Shown: positions 34,651 through 47,750, counted from the stretch's first letter. The stretch: 64,000 nucleotides of DNA from Odontocerum albicorne (GCA_949825065.1 OX463850.1:2501-66500); one strand, 5' to 3'. Numbers and translations: made by a program. The notes: generated by a model from the letters alone, not told the origin.

Positions 34651-35629
34651 TAGATTATAAAATATAAACACGTTTTAGGACGGGTTAATACCTAGCCTAG
34701 ATTACCAGAATTTAATGAAGCAAAACGAAGATGATCTAAACGAATCGTGCGGTCAGAAAGTGCTCACTTAAGATTATTATTGTTATACTCGTAATGTTAT
34801 AATCCCCATCGTGTCAGTGTACGAGTAATCTGCTTTATCAACTGACGTTCAATTATTGTGGACAACATTGTTTTACATTCGGTACGAAAATACTCAAAAG
34901 AATGTCTCTCTTCTGTCACCGCAACAATTCAAATGCGCAAATCGGTAAATATCGGGAGTTAAGGGGGAGTGGCTAGCGGAGTTATCATTTCAATAATACG
35001 AGTATTAACATGGAAAACAAAATGGACTACAGCTTACTTTTAGCTATACGTGGCATATTTGTATCTTTTAATGCAATATAAAGACATTTTAATTCCACGA
35101 AGGAACGACAAAATATATTCGTTTGTCCGCACAAAAAGCAACCAATAAAAAATAATATTTGGAGATAAATCCGACTCTGTGGACGAGAATTATCGAATGA
35201 GTAAGTTGGAGTGAAGCGAGTGTAAATGTGGTGCAGACACCGCTGCCCGCTGCCCGCTGTCGGGCAACCATAACATAATGTTAGATAACACCGGGCACTC
35301 GGAGGGCTTCGCTAATAATAATGTAAGGCCGAGCATCAGCTTTCAGCTTTGGGCAAAGGAGTCCATCGCCTCTCCTCCCCCCTCACTACGTTCCTCCGCA
35401 TCACCATTTTGGGCACACCACACCACACCACACCATACTCGTACGTTCTGATTTCACCAAGTTTTTACCGGTTTGATGATACTCGTATTTTGAGCGATAA
35501 AAGAGCGTTCTAGTTTTTATTTTTTCTAAAAAAATATTTAAATTTACGAAAATTATTGCAAATTATCAGTAAACATTTAAAACATCAGAAAAAAACTTTA
35601 TTTAAAATAATAGAATATGTGTACATAAA
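34651..35629. other. No gene recognised
   Basis: AT-rich, with a C-rich patch at 35350-35440 that includes CACAC/CCACA repeats. No coding similarity was seen. Confidence 0.5.
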
Positions 35630-36147
35630 TCATCATCATCATCATTGCCAACCAGGGTTGATCCAATACTGGAGAAGGTCTCCCCATGTTGACTCCAAAT
35701 AGTTCGGTTTTTTTGCTTGTTGGTGCCTTGTGATGCTGCCATGCTTCCTAATTTCATCGATCCAGCGCACCTTTCGTCTTCTTCTGGGCCTCTTTATGCC
35801 TCTAGGGTACCATTGGATTATTTCGGACGTCCATCGGGAATCTGACATTTTGACTACGTGTCCTGCTTATTGGCACTTCATTTTCTTGCACACTTTTATT
35901 ACGACTTTTACCTTTGTTATGTTGCGGATCCAGGTGTTTCGTTTACGGTATTTTTAGTATATCCCGACATGCATCTATCCATGCTTCTTCGTATGGTCTG
36001 CAGCTTTTGTGTGTTCTTTGCTATGAACGTATACGTCTCACAGTCATACGTAAGTACTGGGAAAATACACTGATTGTAGACCTTTTGCTTCAAAGATATT
36101 GGGAGATTACTTTTGAAGGTGTTGTTCAAACGTCCAAATGAGCTCAA
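35630..36147 (-). pseudogene. LINE 3' end, RTE/BovB-like endonuclease-reverse transcriptase fragment
   Basis: On the minus strand: SFGRLNNTFKSNLPISLKQKVYNQCIFPVLTYDCETYTF, a frame change near 35910, then SRWTSEIIQWYPRGIKRPRRRRKVRWIDEIRK and a tryptophan-containing end. This is the thumb/C-terminal region common to RTE-like LINEs. The frame ends just before (ATC/TGA)n at 35628-35645, a tail type found on RTE elements. It is strongly 5'-truncated. Confidence 0.8.
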
Positions 36148-37440
36148 TTTTCCAAACGTCTAAATGAGCTCAAACAAATTCAATTTTCGTCAGAATTTTT
36201 TTCGAAGATTTTAATAATAACCATTGAAAACTCTTAAATCACGTAACTTTTCCATGCGTGAAGTCATGCATTCGTACCTTACCAAAGGGCTTAAACCTAA
36301 AAATATACAGTCAAAGACGCACACACACGCATGCAACCAAGCATACTATACACGCAGAAAGCACATGTTCACGTACCCACGCTCTTGCACACACACACCA
36401 GTTGAGCTTATGCAAGCATGCGCGCACACACCAATCGAGCTTATGCAAGCATGCGAACTAAGCGCGGTTAAACGTCGACACTTTTCGGTGTATTTCGCAT
36501 TTTCGACTCTTTTGAAGAAGTTAAAAGTAATCCAACATTCTGTCTGTACGAGTATTTCTGTCATTATTGAACTTTTTTCTGTTTTCGAAAAGTTTTGAAA
36601 TTTAAAGCCCGACTGACGAATTTGATTATCTCTGTGACCTAATTGGAAAAAGGATTGACTTACAACCGGGGATTTGATTTCGGTTTCCGATGGTTATCGA
36701 AAAATATTTATAAAAAATATCCCAAGCTGCTAAAATAGTTAATCTGGTAATCGTACCCTACACGAATGTATTAACAGTGCTTAAAATTACGAATCGCAAG
36801 TTCCGTGCCTACACCAGTGGTTTTAAACCTTAAAATGAATCGGTCGGAGCTGAAGACAATATTGTCTCCCTATCATACTCGTACTATTGAATGTATCTGA
36901 CATACAAATCTAGATATGGTGAGTACCGCGCGAAAGAGAAAACAATCGACATTTTCTCGTCATGTTTTGATGAGTTTTCTTAGAAAACAAATGGCGATTC
37001 TTGATCTTGATGGGGGAAAGTAAAGGGTAGAGACGGTGCTCCCTTATGACCTTCATCTTCTCCCTCTCCGTAATATTTAACATTTGGCATTTTTTCGTCC
37101 CGTTAAACTCTTTTAATACGCGCCCGTGACTGAAGGGACTAAATCACAAAATGATCGCGTTCCCAATGTGTGGTGTTAAAAATATTGTAGTTAGAAGTAA
37201 TTAGCCACTAAATTAACAGCACCTTATCAGCGCGCCTCGTCTCGTGAAGGAATCGGCTGGGGAAATATCATCGAAATATGCAACATGTATATACATACCA
37301 TTACACCGTCTCCCTTTTCGGGTGTTCAACCGGACAAGGGAACAGAACTCCAGAATTCCCTATTCGGACCTTTCGCCTCTTCCACATCGAGTTCTCTAAC
37401 TTTTAACATTTCCCTCTTTCAAAATATTATCCACTTCATC
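36148..37440. other. No gene recognised
   Basis: It holds a CACACG-rich patch at 36315-36345 and a two-copy repeat with GAGCTTATGCAAGCATGCG (36403-36456). No gene was recognised. Confidence 0.5.
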
Positions 37441-37666
37441 CAACAATATTTAGGTATTTATCTACCACATTCACGAGTTGATTCTTCATCTCAGCACAAA
37501 CCAATATAAGACTCGCTCCGTCCTTGGCATACTTTAAGAAGCGACCGAAACAACAATATTTAGGTATTTATCTACCACATTCACGAGTTGATTCTTCATC
37601 TCAGCACAAACCAATATAAGACTCGCTCCGTCCTTGGCATACTTTAAGAAGCGACCGAAACAACTC
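37441..37666. repeat. 110-bp direct duplication
   Basis: Two copies starting CAACAATATTTAGGTATTTA at 37441 and 37551 are identical to the eye. Confidence 0.93.
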
Positions 37667-38915
37667 TTAATTTCTAGTCAGGAAAATAACGTGTTTCATT
37701 CCTGATTTTTCTTTTCCTTTCCTCTCCACCATCCCTTCCTTTCCTTTTGATTGATGATATCTCACTTTATATGAAAAATAATGTTCGGGTGATTGTCCGT
37801 CTTTGTGGGGTTCGTGGGTATATGCTCACGTACGTGTTTATGAATTTCGTGGGGATGGATAGTTATTTGAATGATTTATGTGACCACGTAACTTAACTTC
37901 ATTAACTTTTGTCTGGTTGGTTGAAAGAGATTGCCGCCTGGCAATGAGCCCGCCAGATTGCATTTGCAATAAAAGTGTTAGACAAATAAATAAAGCATCT
38001 CAGAGGGCTCAACTTCACCTTACTTATGTACAATATTATGTACGGCTCTTGGTTCGAATTCATTTCTAACCAATTAGTTCCGTATTCTGTTCTTTATTTT
38101 CAATAGCAACTTCTATAGTATATTTATTGGTTTATGTTTTTTTACATTTTTACTTTATTTAAGAATTTTTTCCATCTTGCTGGGAGCACTCGTGTTATGT
38201 GCGCATTTGCTGGGAGCACTCGTGTTATGTGCGCATTTGCTAGAAGCACACGTGTTATGTGCGCATTTGACTTAACAGGAAGATACATACAATTAGAGTA
38301 AACTCGTATTTATCGTAACAACCTTACGCCCGCTCGACATGATGCGATATTTCGAACAATTTATATTTTGACATCATTGATTTATTTGCATACAAACATT
38401 GTATTTTATTAAGTCTAGGAGCCATACACTCACACGTATAAACATACATATATAACATATAGGTATGTCCATATACTCGCACTAGTACATGCACACACAT
38501 ATGGTACACACATATGCATTTGGATGGGGATGGGACGAAAGTAATATATCAATGCCTGTAACGTATATTTTTTGACTTTGAAAGTAATATATCAATGCCT
38601 GTAACGTATGTTTTATTGTTTCTGACAAATTGTAGGAAATGTTTAAAATTGATAAAATGATTTATCCCGCCTTCTTATTGTATGACTCATTTGTCGCATA
38701 CGCCACAACCGAGTGATCTTACTACAATAACATGCCATGTGGTTAGGTTACTACGTCACAACCGAGTGATCTTACTACGTCACAACCGAGTGATCTTACT
38801 ACAATAACATACTCGTACCATGTGGTTAGGTTACTACGTCACAACCGAGTGATCTTACTACAATAACATATTCGTACCATGTGGTTAGGTTACTCGGTTA
38901 GGTTAGGTTAGGTTA
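37667..38915. repeat. Short tandem duplications in an otherwise empty stretch
   Basis: There are three 30-bp units (GCTGGGAGCACTCGTGTTAT) at about 38178-38268 and two copies of GAAAGTAATATATCAATGCC at 38537 and 38579. At 38700-38895 there are repeated CACAACCGAGTGATCTTACT units with ATGTGGTTAGGTTAC, ending in an interstitial GGTTAGGTTAGGTTA (38896-38915). No gene was recognised. Confidence 0.8.
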
Positions 38916-40262
38916 CTCGTATTTCTTCCAGCCTACCAGATCATTTTAACATCTGAGCGTGGCTAAGAGATAATTTGTATTCTAACATATTGTATGTTAG
39001 CTCAGTTGAGAACCATTAGAACCATTAGAACCAGAGGGCAAATAACAAACTGTCCGTCATCCATCACACGTGTCGTGTAGAAATATGTTAAAAGGAATAT
39101 CGCCATTCTTCTTCTTAGTTCCTTGCCAAAAGATCAGCCTTTGTTTGTTAAGGTGAGCCTCGTACTTACTCGTATGTTACTTATGTTACGTGTTAATAAA
39201 ACAGACCGGGATCGGAAAAGAGTATTACGGTAAAGCATCCCGCATAAACGCTCCTAAAGTCGGTACTGAGCCCTTTTCATCCTTCCAACCCACCCCAGAT
39301 TCTGATAAAATATTCACGGGGATAAAAGATAAAAGATAGAGGCTCTTAGGAGTGCACGGGATGTACGAGTATTGTGTGTCTCTGCCCCGATGTTTATTAG
39401 GATTTGGGTCGTGGCGCGACATTGATTCGCCGAGGCAATTCCAAAATAAGATTGGAAATTCTGATTGTTGCCGTGCTGGGGCTAATGTATTATTGTATAT
39501 TAAGTAAGATAGATAGAACCGGAAGCGCTATTGTTATGTGCGCTTTAAATAATTCAAATATTTGAAATTCAAACAAAACATTTTTTACCGTGTTTGCAAT
39601 ATACTCGTATTGTACTTGATAACTAACTTGTGCAACGTTTCAGATTTTTTAACATTTCTGGACTGTTAGAAAACGTTTATTTTATATAAATTATTCACAA
39701 AGTTTACTAGTTTCTAATCTTATTAACTCATTTAATTATTTTTTTCAAATAAAAACCGCATTAAACACAACGATACTGCCCCGACACATCATCTGACAGT
39801 TGAGAGTCAAAACTATAAATGTTTCGCTCTAGACTAGAATGTATTCAATACAACATCAGAATGTGGATAAAATTAACTTATTTATTATATTATCAGAGCT
39901 GGCGCCTCATTTTATTTTCAAAAGTGAAAATAATAGAGCAACATCCGTTTTTTTTTCAATCAAAATTATATGGATTATTATCGACTAAATGGGGTTTTTC
40001 GCAAAATATGATTGTAAATTTATTGTTTCACTTTGGACAAACTTAAAAACATTCTGGATAGATCTAAATTAATTATTTGTATTATTAAATAACAAAATAT
40101 TGTACAAAACGTATATTTGTCCAATAATGTAAGGAAATATTGTGCAAAACAGTGGAGGTTTTTTTTTAGATATATTTAAAAAAATTAAATAGAGAAATTT
40201 ATAGAAATAGAGAGAGAGAGATATGTTTTAGAATTGTGTGGAAATCCTATGTTCCTTCATGG
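38916..40262. other. No gene recognised
   Basis: AT-rich sequence. A frame at 39819-40046 has no recognisable domain. Confidence 0.5.
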
Positions 40263-40375
40263 AACAGAAAACGACACAGTATGCTTGAACCGACACAGTA
40301 TGCTTGAACCGACACAGTATGCTTGTACCGACACAGTATGCTTGTACCGACACAGTATGCTTGTACCGACAACCG
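40263..40375. repeat. 19-bp minisatellite, about five copies
   Basis: Five units of CGACACAGTATGCTTGAAC or its TGTAC variant. Confidence 0.9.
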
Positions 40376-40825
40376 AGCCTTGCGTCGGGGCATAATTTAA
40401 ATTTTGTGATATCAGAAATCACTATAAACCATTTATATTTTTAGAACAATGGTTAAAAAAAAGTATTTGTTTGATTTACCAGATTTAATATAAATAAATT
40501 GTAACATTGTCGGTTTAGAACAAGTGAACATAAGTGGCATTAAGATCGCACATTAAAAATGTTAAAAAAACTCTGCACCCGACCCAATGCCATAAATAAC
40601 GCTCGCCCGATAGCAGCGTGGTACGAGTACCAGCGCATCCCGAGGCGAAGCACCCCGGAGGAGGGTATGCGAGATGTGACTGATCGATACGAGAAGAAAA
40701 ATTGCATCCCGTATCGAATCAGGTCAATAAAGATACGAGTATGTTACATAACAGGCAGACAGGAACCTGTCGCCGCCCCGCACAGAAGAGGATATTTTCT
40801 TAAGTTTTTCATTATTTAAAAAAAA

Positions 40826-40925
40826 TAAGATTCAACCGAGTCCGACAGTTAGATAGTTAAGATGTCATAGAAGTTACATTCAACCGAATCCGATAGTTAG
40901 ATAGTTAAGATGTCATAGAAGTAAC
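40826..40925. repeat. 47-bp direct duplication
   Basis: Two copies of ATTCAACCGA.TCCGA.AGTT followed by AGATAGTTAAGATGTCATAG lie side by side. 40376-40825 holds no recognised gene. Confidence 0.85.
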
Positions 40926-41144
40926 AGTATTTTTTTTTAATAACTTTTATTGTTCAATGCACATACCATCACGGCATTTTCTATCTCGATACACATCGTT
41001 CGCCTCTTTCACGCCCATAAAACTTCTTCTTTTCCTTCTTAAAAATATGATTCCCTCGGTTATTCCTTTACCATAACTCACTGCTTCTTATAATACATTT
41101 GCGCTAAATATTTGTTTTATTAGTATTTCTTCATTAGATCGTTC

Positions 41145-41290
41145 TACAATAGGTACGTTACATGCCCAAACCATCTAATTGTGCTTTACAATAGGTACAT
41201 GCCCAAACCATCTAATTGTGCTCTACAATAGGTACATGCCCAAACCATCTAATTGTGCTCTGCAATAGGTACATGCCCAAATAATTTAAT
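41145..41290. repeat. 37-bp minisatellite, four copies
   Basis: The unit is built on AATAGGTACATGCCCAAACC followed by ATCTAATTGTGCTCT. Its complement encodes STIRWFGHV, the LINE motif noted for the enclosing fragment. Confidence 0.9.
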
Positions 41291-41327
41291 TGTGCTCTTT
41301 TTTATCGTACTGTCAGATAATATACAT

Positions 41328-41898
41328 ATCAGTATCAAGTTCGTATTCATCTATAATTACTTTATCTCGTATTCTGTCTTGGATATCAGTCTCAAGTTCG
41401 TATTCATCCATAATTACTTTATCTCGTATTCTGTCTTGGATATCAGTCTCAAGTTCGTATTCATCCATAATTACTTGATCTCGTATTCTGTCTTGGATAT
41501 CAGTCTCAAGTTCGTATTCATCCATAATTACTTTATCTCGTATTCTGTCTTGGATATCAGTCTCAAGTTCGTATTCATCCATAATTACTTTATCTCGTAT
41601 TCTGTCTTGGATATCAGTCTCAAGTTCGTATTCATCCATAATTACTTGATCTCGTATTCTGTCTTGGATATCAGTCTCAAGTTCGTATTCATCCATAATT
41701 ACTTTATCTCGTATTCTGTCTTGGATATCAGTCTCAAGTTCGTATTCATCCATAATTACTTTATCTCGTATTCTGTCTTGGATATCAGTCTCAAGTTCGT
41801 ATTCATCCATAATTACTTTATCTCGTATTCTGTCTTGGATATCAGTCTCAAGTTCGTATTCATCCATAATTACTTTATCTCGTATTCTGTCTTGGATT
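41328..41898. repeat. 57-bp minisatellite, ten copies
   Basis: The unit starts ATCAGTCTCAAGTTCGTATT, with ten copies and few variants (TTTATC/TTGATC). The first copy is the most diverged (AGTATCAAG, CATCTATAA). As 57 is a multiple of three, both strands stay open. Confidence 0.95.
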
Positions 41899-42034
41899 TT
41901 CACACAATTAGCAATAAATAGCAAGTAAAAGTTTTTCAATAACAACCAAAAAAGCTTTTGCTGATCTTCTCCATGTTTTCTTATATGAAACGTAAACCTG
42001 GGGATACTGAGAGCAAAAATAAAAAATAAAGTGG

Positions 42035-44216
42035 ATGCATTCCAGATACGACGAGTTGAGCAGATGAACTAGAGTGGTAAATACCCTTAAGCGTGAGGTA
42101 TTCCAGATACGACGGGTTGAGCAGATGAACTAGAGCGGTAAATACCCTTAAGCGTGAGGTATTCCAGATACGACGAGTTGAGCAGATGAACTAGAGTGGT
42201 AAATACCCTTAAGCGTGAGGTATTCCAGATACGACGGGTTGAGCAGATGAACTAGAGCGGTAAATACCCTTAAGCGTGAGGTATTCCAGATACGACGAGT
42301 TGAGCAGATGAACTAGAGTGGTAAATACCCTTAAGCGTGAGGTATTCCAGATACGACGGGTTGAGCAGATGAACTAGAGCGGTAAATACCCTTAAGCGTG
42401 AGGTATTCCAGATACGACGAGTTGAGCAGATGAACTAGAGTGGTAAATACCCTTAAGCGTGAGGTATTCCAGATACGACGAGTTGAGCAGATGAACTAGA
42501 GCGGTTAATACCCTTAAGCGTGAGGTATTCCAGATACGACGAGTTGAGCAGATGAACTAGAGCGGTAAATACCCTTAAGCGTGTGGTATTCCAGATACGA
42601 CGAGTTGAGCAGATGAACTAGAGCGGTAAATACCCTTAAGCGTGAGGTATTCCAGATACGACGAGTTGAGCAGATGAACTAGAGCGGTAAATACCCTTAA
42701 GCGTGAGGTATTCCAGATACGACGAGTTGAGCAGATGAACTAGAGCGGTAAATACCCTTAAGCGTGAGGTATTCCAGATACGACGAGTTGAGCAGATGAA
42801 CTAGAGTGGTAAATACCCTTAAGCGTGAGGTATTCCAGATACGACGAGTTGAGCAGATGAACTAGAGTGGTAAATACCCTTAAGCGTGAGGTATTCCAGA
42901 TACGACGAGTTGAGCAGATGAACTAGAGTGGTAAATACCCTTAAGCGTGAGGTATTCCAGATACGACGGGTTGAGCAGATGAACTAGAGCGGTAAATACC
43001 CTTAAGCGTGAGGTATTCCAGATACGACGAGTTGAGCAGATGAACTAGAGTGGTAAATACCCTTAAGCGTGAGGTATTCCAGATACGACGAGTTGAGCAG
43101 ATGAACTAGAGCGGTTAATACCCTTAAGCGTGAGGTATTCCAGATACGACGAGTTGAGCAGATGAACTAGAGCGGTAAATACCCTTAAGCGTGTGGTATT
43201 CCAGATACGACGAGTTGAGCAGATGAACTAGAGCGGTAAATACCCTTAAGCGTGAGGTATTCCAGATACGACGAGTTGAGCAGATGAACTAGAGTGGTAA
43301 ATACCCTTAAGCGTGAGGTATTCCAGATACGACGAGTTGAGCAGATGAACTAGAGCGGTAAATACCCTTAAGCGTGAGGTATTCCAGATACGACGAGTTG
43401 AGCAGATGAACTAGAGCGGTAAATACCCTTAAGCGTGAGGTATTCCAGATACGACGAGTTGAGCAGAGGAACTAGAGCGGTAAATACCCTTAAGCGTGAG
43501 GTATTCCAGATACGACGAGTTGAGCAGATGAACTAGAGCGGTAAATACCCTTAAGCGTGAGGTATTCCAGATACGACGAGTTGAGCAGATGAACTAGAGC
43601 GGTAAATACCCTTAAGCGTGAGGTATTCCAGATACGACGAGTTGAGCAGATGAACTAGAGTGGTAAATACCCTTAAGCGTGAGGTATTCCAGATACGACG
43701 AGTTGAGCAGATGAACTAGAGCGGTAAATACCCTTAAGCGTGAGGTATTCCAGATACGACGAGTTGAGCAGATGAACTAGAGCGGTAAATACCCTTAAGC
43801 GTGAGGTATTCCAGATACGACGAGTTGAGCAGAGGAACTAGAGCGGTAAATACCCTTAAGCGTGAGGTATTCCAGATACGACGAGTTGAGCAGATGAACT
43901 AGAGCGGTAAATACCCTTAAGCGTGAGGTATTCCAGATATGACGAGTTGAGCAGATGAACTAGAGCGGTAAATACCCTTAAGCGTGAGGTATTCCAGATA
44001 CGACGAGTTGAGCAGATGAACTAGAGTGGTAAATACCCTTAAGCGTGAGGTATTCCAGATACGACGAGTTGAGCAGATGAACTAGAGCGGTAAATACCCT
44101 TAAGCGTGAGGTATTCCAGATACGACGAGTTGAGCAGATGAACTAGAGTGGTAAATACCCTTAAACGTGAACATATGAACTAGGAGGGTAAATAGTAAAT
44201 ACCCTTAAGCGTGAGG
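42035..44216. repeat. 61-bp minisatellite, about 36 copies, with higher-order structure
   Basis: The unit starts GAGGTATTCCAGATACGACG. Early copies alternate ACGAG...AGTGG with ACGGG...AGCGG. Rare variants recur at fixed distances: GCGGTTAATA at 42501 and 43111, GTGTGGTATT at 42581 and 43191 (610 bp, 10 units), and GCAGAGGAAC about 366 bp (6 units) apart near 43463 and 43829. Blocks of several units were therefore copied. Confidence 0.95.
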
Positions 44217-44461
44217 TATGTAGAAAACAACTCAAGTTTGTTTCATGTCGGTACCTCGTGATTTCTTAAAAGGACTCATCCCCTCAGTATAACGAGAAGA
44301 TCCTCAATCATTTATCCGAAACTTATTTAACATAGCACACTCGAACATGAGAGCTAACGGATACAAATCCGAGAGCGATAATAAATTAAATGATTTGAAA
44401 GTGCTTATATCGCACCACCAACACCAACACCAACACATATAAAAAATATACACATGGACAT

Positions 44462-45483
44462 GCACATTACAAGACTGAGACAGTGAGGTGTCACTTCTCC
44501 AACTTCCTTCGAATCCAGATATATCGAGTATAGAAATGTACGATGTTTAAATAACACATACACATGCACATTACAAGACTGAGACAGTGAGGTGTCACTT
44601 CTCCAACTTCCTTCGAATCCAGATATATCGAGTATAGAAATGTACGATGGTTAAATAACACATACACATGCACATTACAAGACTGAGACAGTGAGGTGTC
44701 ACTTCTCCAACTTCCTTCGAATCCAGATATATCGAGTATAGAAATGTACGATGTTTAAATAACACATACACATGCACATTACAAGACTGAGACAGTGAGG
44801 TGTCACTTCTCCAACTTCCTTCGAATCCAGATATATCGAGTATAGAAATGTACGATGTTTAAATAACACATACACATGCACATTACAAGACTGAGACAGT
44901 GAGGTGTCACTTCTCCAACTTCCTTCGAATCCAGATATATCGAGTATAGAAATGTACGATGGTTAAATAACACATACACATGCACATTACAAGACTGAGA
45001 CAGTGAGGTGTCACTTCTCCAACTTCCTTCGAATCCAGATATATCGAGTATAGAAATGTACGATGTTTAAATAACACATACACATGCACATTACAAGACT
45101 GAGACAGTGAGGTGTCACTTCTCCAACTTCCTTCGAATCCAGATATATCGAGTATAGAAATGTACGATGGTTAAATAACACATACACATGCACATTACAA
45201 GACTGAGACAGTGAGGTGTCACTTCTCCAACTTCCTTCGAATCCAGATATATCGAGTATAGAAATGTACGATGTTTAAATAACACATACACATGCACATT
45301 ACAAGACTGAGACAGTGAGGTGTCACTTCTCCAACTTCCTTCGAATCCAGATATATCGAGTATAGAAATGTACGATGGTTAAATAACACATACACATGCA
45401 CATTACAAGACTGAGACAGTGAGGTGTCACTTCTCCAACTTCCTTCGAATCCAGATATATCGAGTATAGAAATGTATGATGGT
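44462..45483. repeat. 104-bp satellite, about ten copies
   Basis: The unit starts TGCACATTACAAGACTGAGA. Copies carry either TACGATGTTTAA or TACGATGGTTAA, mostly alternating. Identical 60-codon frames recur every 104 bp on the minus strand as a by-product. Confidence 0.95.
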
Positions 45484-45537
45484 TAAAAACATAAATACAA
45501 TTTATTGTTTGAAATTTGTTTTGTCAAAAACTGTTTA

Positions 45538-45850
45538 TTCCACTTTTTGTTACGGTGTAACCCTACCGGTTTCAAGGCTTTCACCTCATTTCCAGGGGAG
45601 GACAAATAAGACAAACATCGAGGTGAACATCTGGCAAACACATATATGGTATACCAAGTATTTCTCCGCTGCTCGCCGAGGTCGTCCCATGCTTCTCTCA
45701 GCCCTCAGTCCCCAGCCCAAATGTCCCCAACCGTTAGAAGCGTGTATATTGGTAGGTACCAGTTCGAACAGAATTCAGTCTTGTTTGTGCTCCCCTGAAG
45801 ATGAGGTGTGCACCTTGAAACCGGTAGGGTTATACCGTTACAAAAAGTAG
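45538..45850. mobile_element. Terminal-inverted-repeat element (MITE-like), about 310 bp
   Basis: The left arm (about 45541-45607, TTGTTACGGTGTAACCCTAC...) and right arm (about 45777-45846) are complementary over about 66 bp with roughly ten mismatches. Both contain ACCGGTTTCAAGG and CCTGAAGAT/CCAGGGGAG parts. The interior codes for nothing recognisable. The superfamily is not determined. Confidence 0.65.
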
Positions 45851-46428
45851 AGTAAAAAGTGTTTGATAAAACAAATTACAATGTCTTTAAACCTTCACAA
45901 CGTTAATGCCTTAACTATGGTATAAAAAACAATTTATTGTAACTAAATCTTTTCAATTTAAAAACATTGTTTTTATTTTCCGCCAAAAGCTGTCTAACAC
46001 TGAACTCCTCAGTTAAATTCATTTAAATTGTTGGGCATGCCCCTGAAGATAGGTTTTTAATATTAAAAAATTAGGGGGAGTGAAAAATCATACTAAAATT
46101 AAGTAATGCAATAAATATTATTGCATTAAAGCACAATATCCGCTCTGCAACTCTTCTTTTTAATATTTTATATGATGTTTTTGTGACATTTTTCATAAAA
46201 AAGGTACATTTTGGAAAATAATTATCCTTATGTAAGAAATGAGGTACACCAATGGGAATGACAAATTGAAAAAAAAATATCGACAAAGCCCCGACAGGTA
46301 TGCAGGTATACAACAACGGTGAAAGAGAAAGAAATTGGAAGCAGATTGCCGAAACAGATAATAGTGGAAGTCCAAAAGAAAAGCTACAAAACTGTGATTT
46401 GACCGATGAGATGTTTTAGTTTTTTAAA
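45851..46428. other. No gene recognised
   Basis: AT-rich sequence without coding similarity. Confidence 0.5.
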
Positions 46429-46855
46429 TGACGAGGTATCGAATGAGAAGGTATCGAATGAGAAGGATCGAATGAGAAGGTATCGAATGAGGAGGTATCG
46501 AATAAGGAGGTGTCGAATGAGAAGGTATCGAATCACACTCAATTTTCATAGCATACTAGTCGGCATATACACAACATTAATTTCGTATGATTGAAGATTA
46601 TTTAAAGGATTGTAGGCCAGCGTTAAGTTTTGTCCACTCTAAATGGTCTCGTTAGTACAGGCTCAGTGGGCTATGCGTCCACTCTAAATAGTCTCGTTAG
46701 TACAGGCTCAGTGGGCTGTGTGTCCACTCTAAATGGTCTCGTTAGTACAGGCTCAGTGGGCTATGTGTCCACTCTAAATGCTCTCGTTACTACAGGCTCA
46801 GTGGGCTGTGTGTCCACTCTAAATGGTCTCGTTAGTACAGGCTCAGTGGGCTACT
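46429..46855. repeat. 15-bp and 45-bp minisatellites
   Basis: About seven units of GAATGAGAAGGTATC lie at 46429-46532. Five 45-bp units starting TCCACTCTAAATGGTCTCGT lie at 46633-46855. The second array gives an open frame only because 45 is a multiple of three. Confidence 0.92.
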
Positions 46856-47027
46856 ATGTGTCGTCACAATTTTAACGATCCTTCTCGAAACGTTCACTCA
46901 TTTTCGTAACAATTTTTATTTGACTGTAATACCGTGCATTTATTTATTAAACTTATTTTGAAAGTATTTACCGAAAAAAAAACATTAAGATTTGAAAACA
47001 ACAAGAATTTCTGAAAATGAAAGAAAA
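46856..47027. other. Short spacer, nothing recognised
   Basis: A/T-rich spacer between two arrays. No feature seen. Confidence 0.4.
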
Positions 47028-47750
47028 ACGAGAGACTGTCAGTGTGTGACCTATGGGAGATGCGAGTGTTCACTATCATACTTGAAATAACAAATAAGGT
47101 AAACAAGCATACGGAGCCTTGTGGAAATACGAGTATGATAAACTCGTTCCACACTCCAAAGGTTTGCTACTCGTATTAAACGGGCTCACAGATACTCTGA
47201 ATATAAAACGAGAGACTGTCAGTGTGTGACCTATGGGAGATGCGAGTGTTCACTATCATACTTGAAATAACAAATAAGGTAAACAAGCATACGGAGCCTT
47301 ACGGAAATACGAGTATGATAAACTCGTTCCACACTCCAAAGGTTTGCTACTCGTATTAAACGGGCTCACAGATACTCGGAATATAAAACGAGAGACTGTC
47401 AATGTGTGACCTATGGGAGATGCGAGTGTTCACTATCATACTTGAAATAACAAATAAGGTAAACAAGCATACGGAGCCTTGTGGAAATACGAGTATGATA
47501 AACTCGTTCCACACTCCAAAGGTTTGCTACTCGTATTAAACGGGCTCACAGATACTCGGAATATAAAACGAGAGACTGTCAGTGTGTGACCTATGGGAGA
47601 TGCGAGTGTTCACTATCATACTTGAAATAACAAATAAGGTAAACAAGCATACGGAGCCTTACGGAAATACGAGTATGATAAACTCGTTCCACACTCCAAA
47701 GGTTTGCTACTCGTATTAAACGGGCTCACATTCACAGATACTCGGAATAT
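47028..47750. repeat. 180-bp satellite, four copies
   Basis: An exact 180-bp period (GTGTGACCTATGGGAGATGC at 47043, 47223, 47403 and 47583). Copies 1 and 3 share CCTTGTGGAAA and copies 2 and 4 share CCTTACGGAAA, so a dimer was duplicated. Each unit has ATACGAGTATG and CTACTCGTATT. Confidence 0.95.

Larger units (their letters stand above)
40940..41945 (-). pseudogene. LINE C-terminal fragment containing two internal minisatellites
   Basis: The minus strand reads in order: DRIRDKVIMDEYELETD (repeated about ten times), IRWFGHV (repeated about four times), VER.SNEEILIKQIFSANV, then RRSFMGVKEANDVYRDRK. The same order is found, unrepeated, in the LINE fragment at 59645-60160 (DRKRIEMIRDECELKAD, SLRCFGRVERMNEKILTK, IYSANVSGRGR, MNVEEAKYV). 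The open frame 41313-41945 is a repeat product, not a working protein. Confidence 0.65.

Noticed and set aside
41313..41945. A 210-codon minus-strand protein with regular 19-residue repeats
   Set aside because: It is the product of the 57-bp minisatellite within a dead LINE fragment, not a repeat protein gene.
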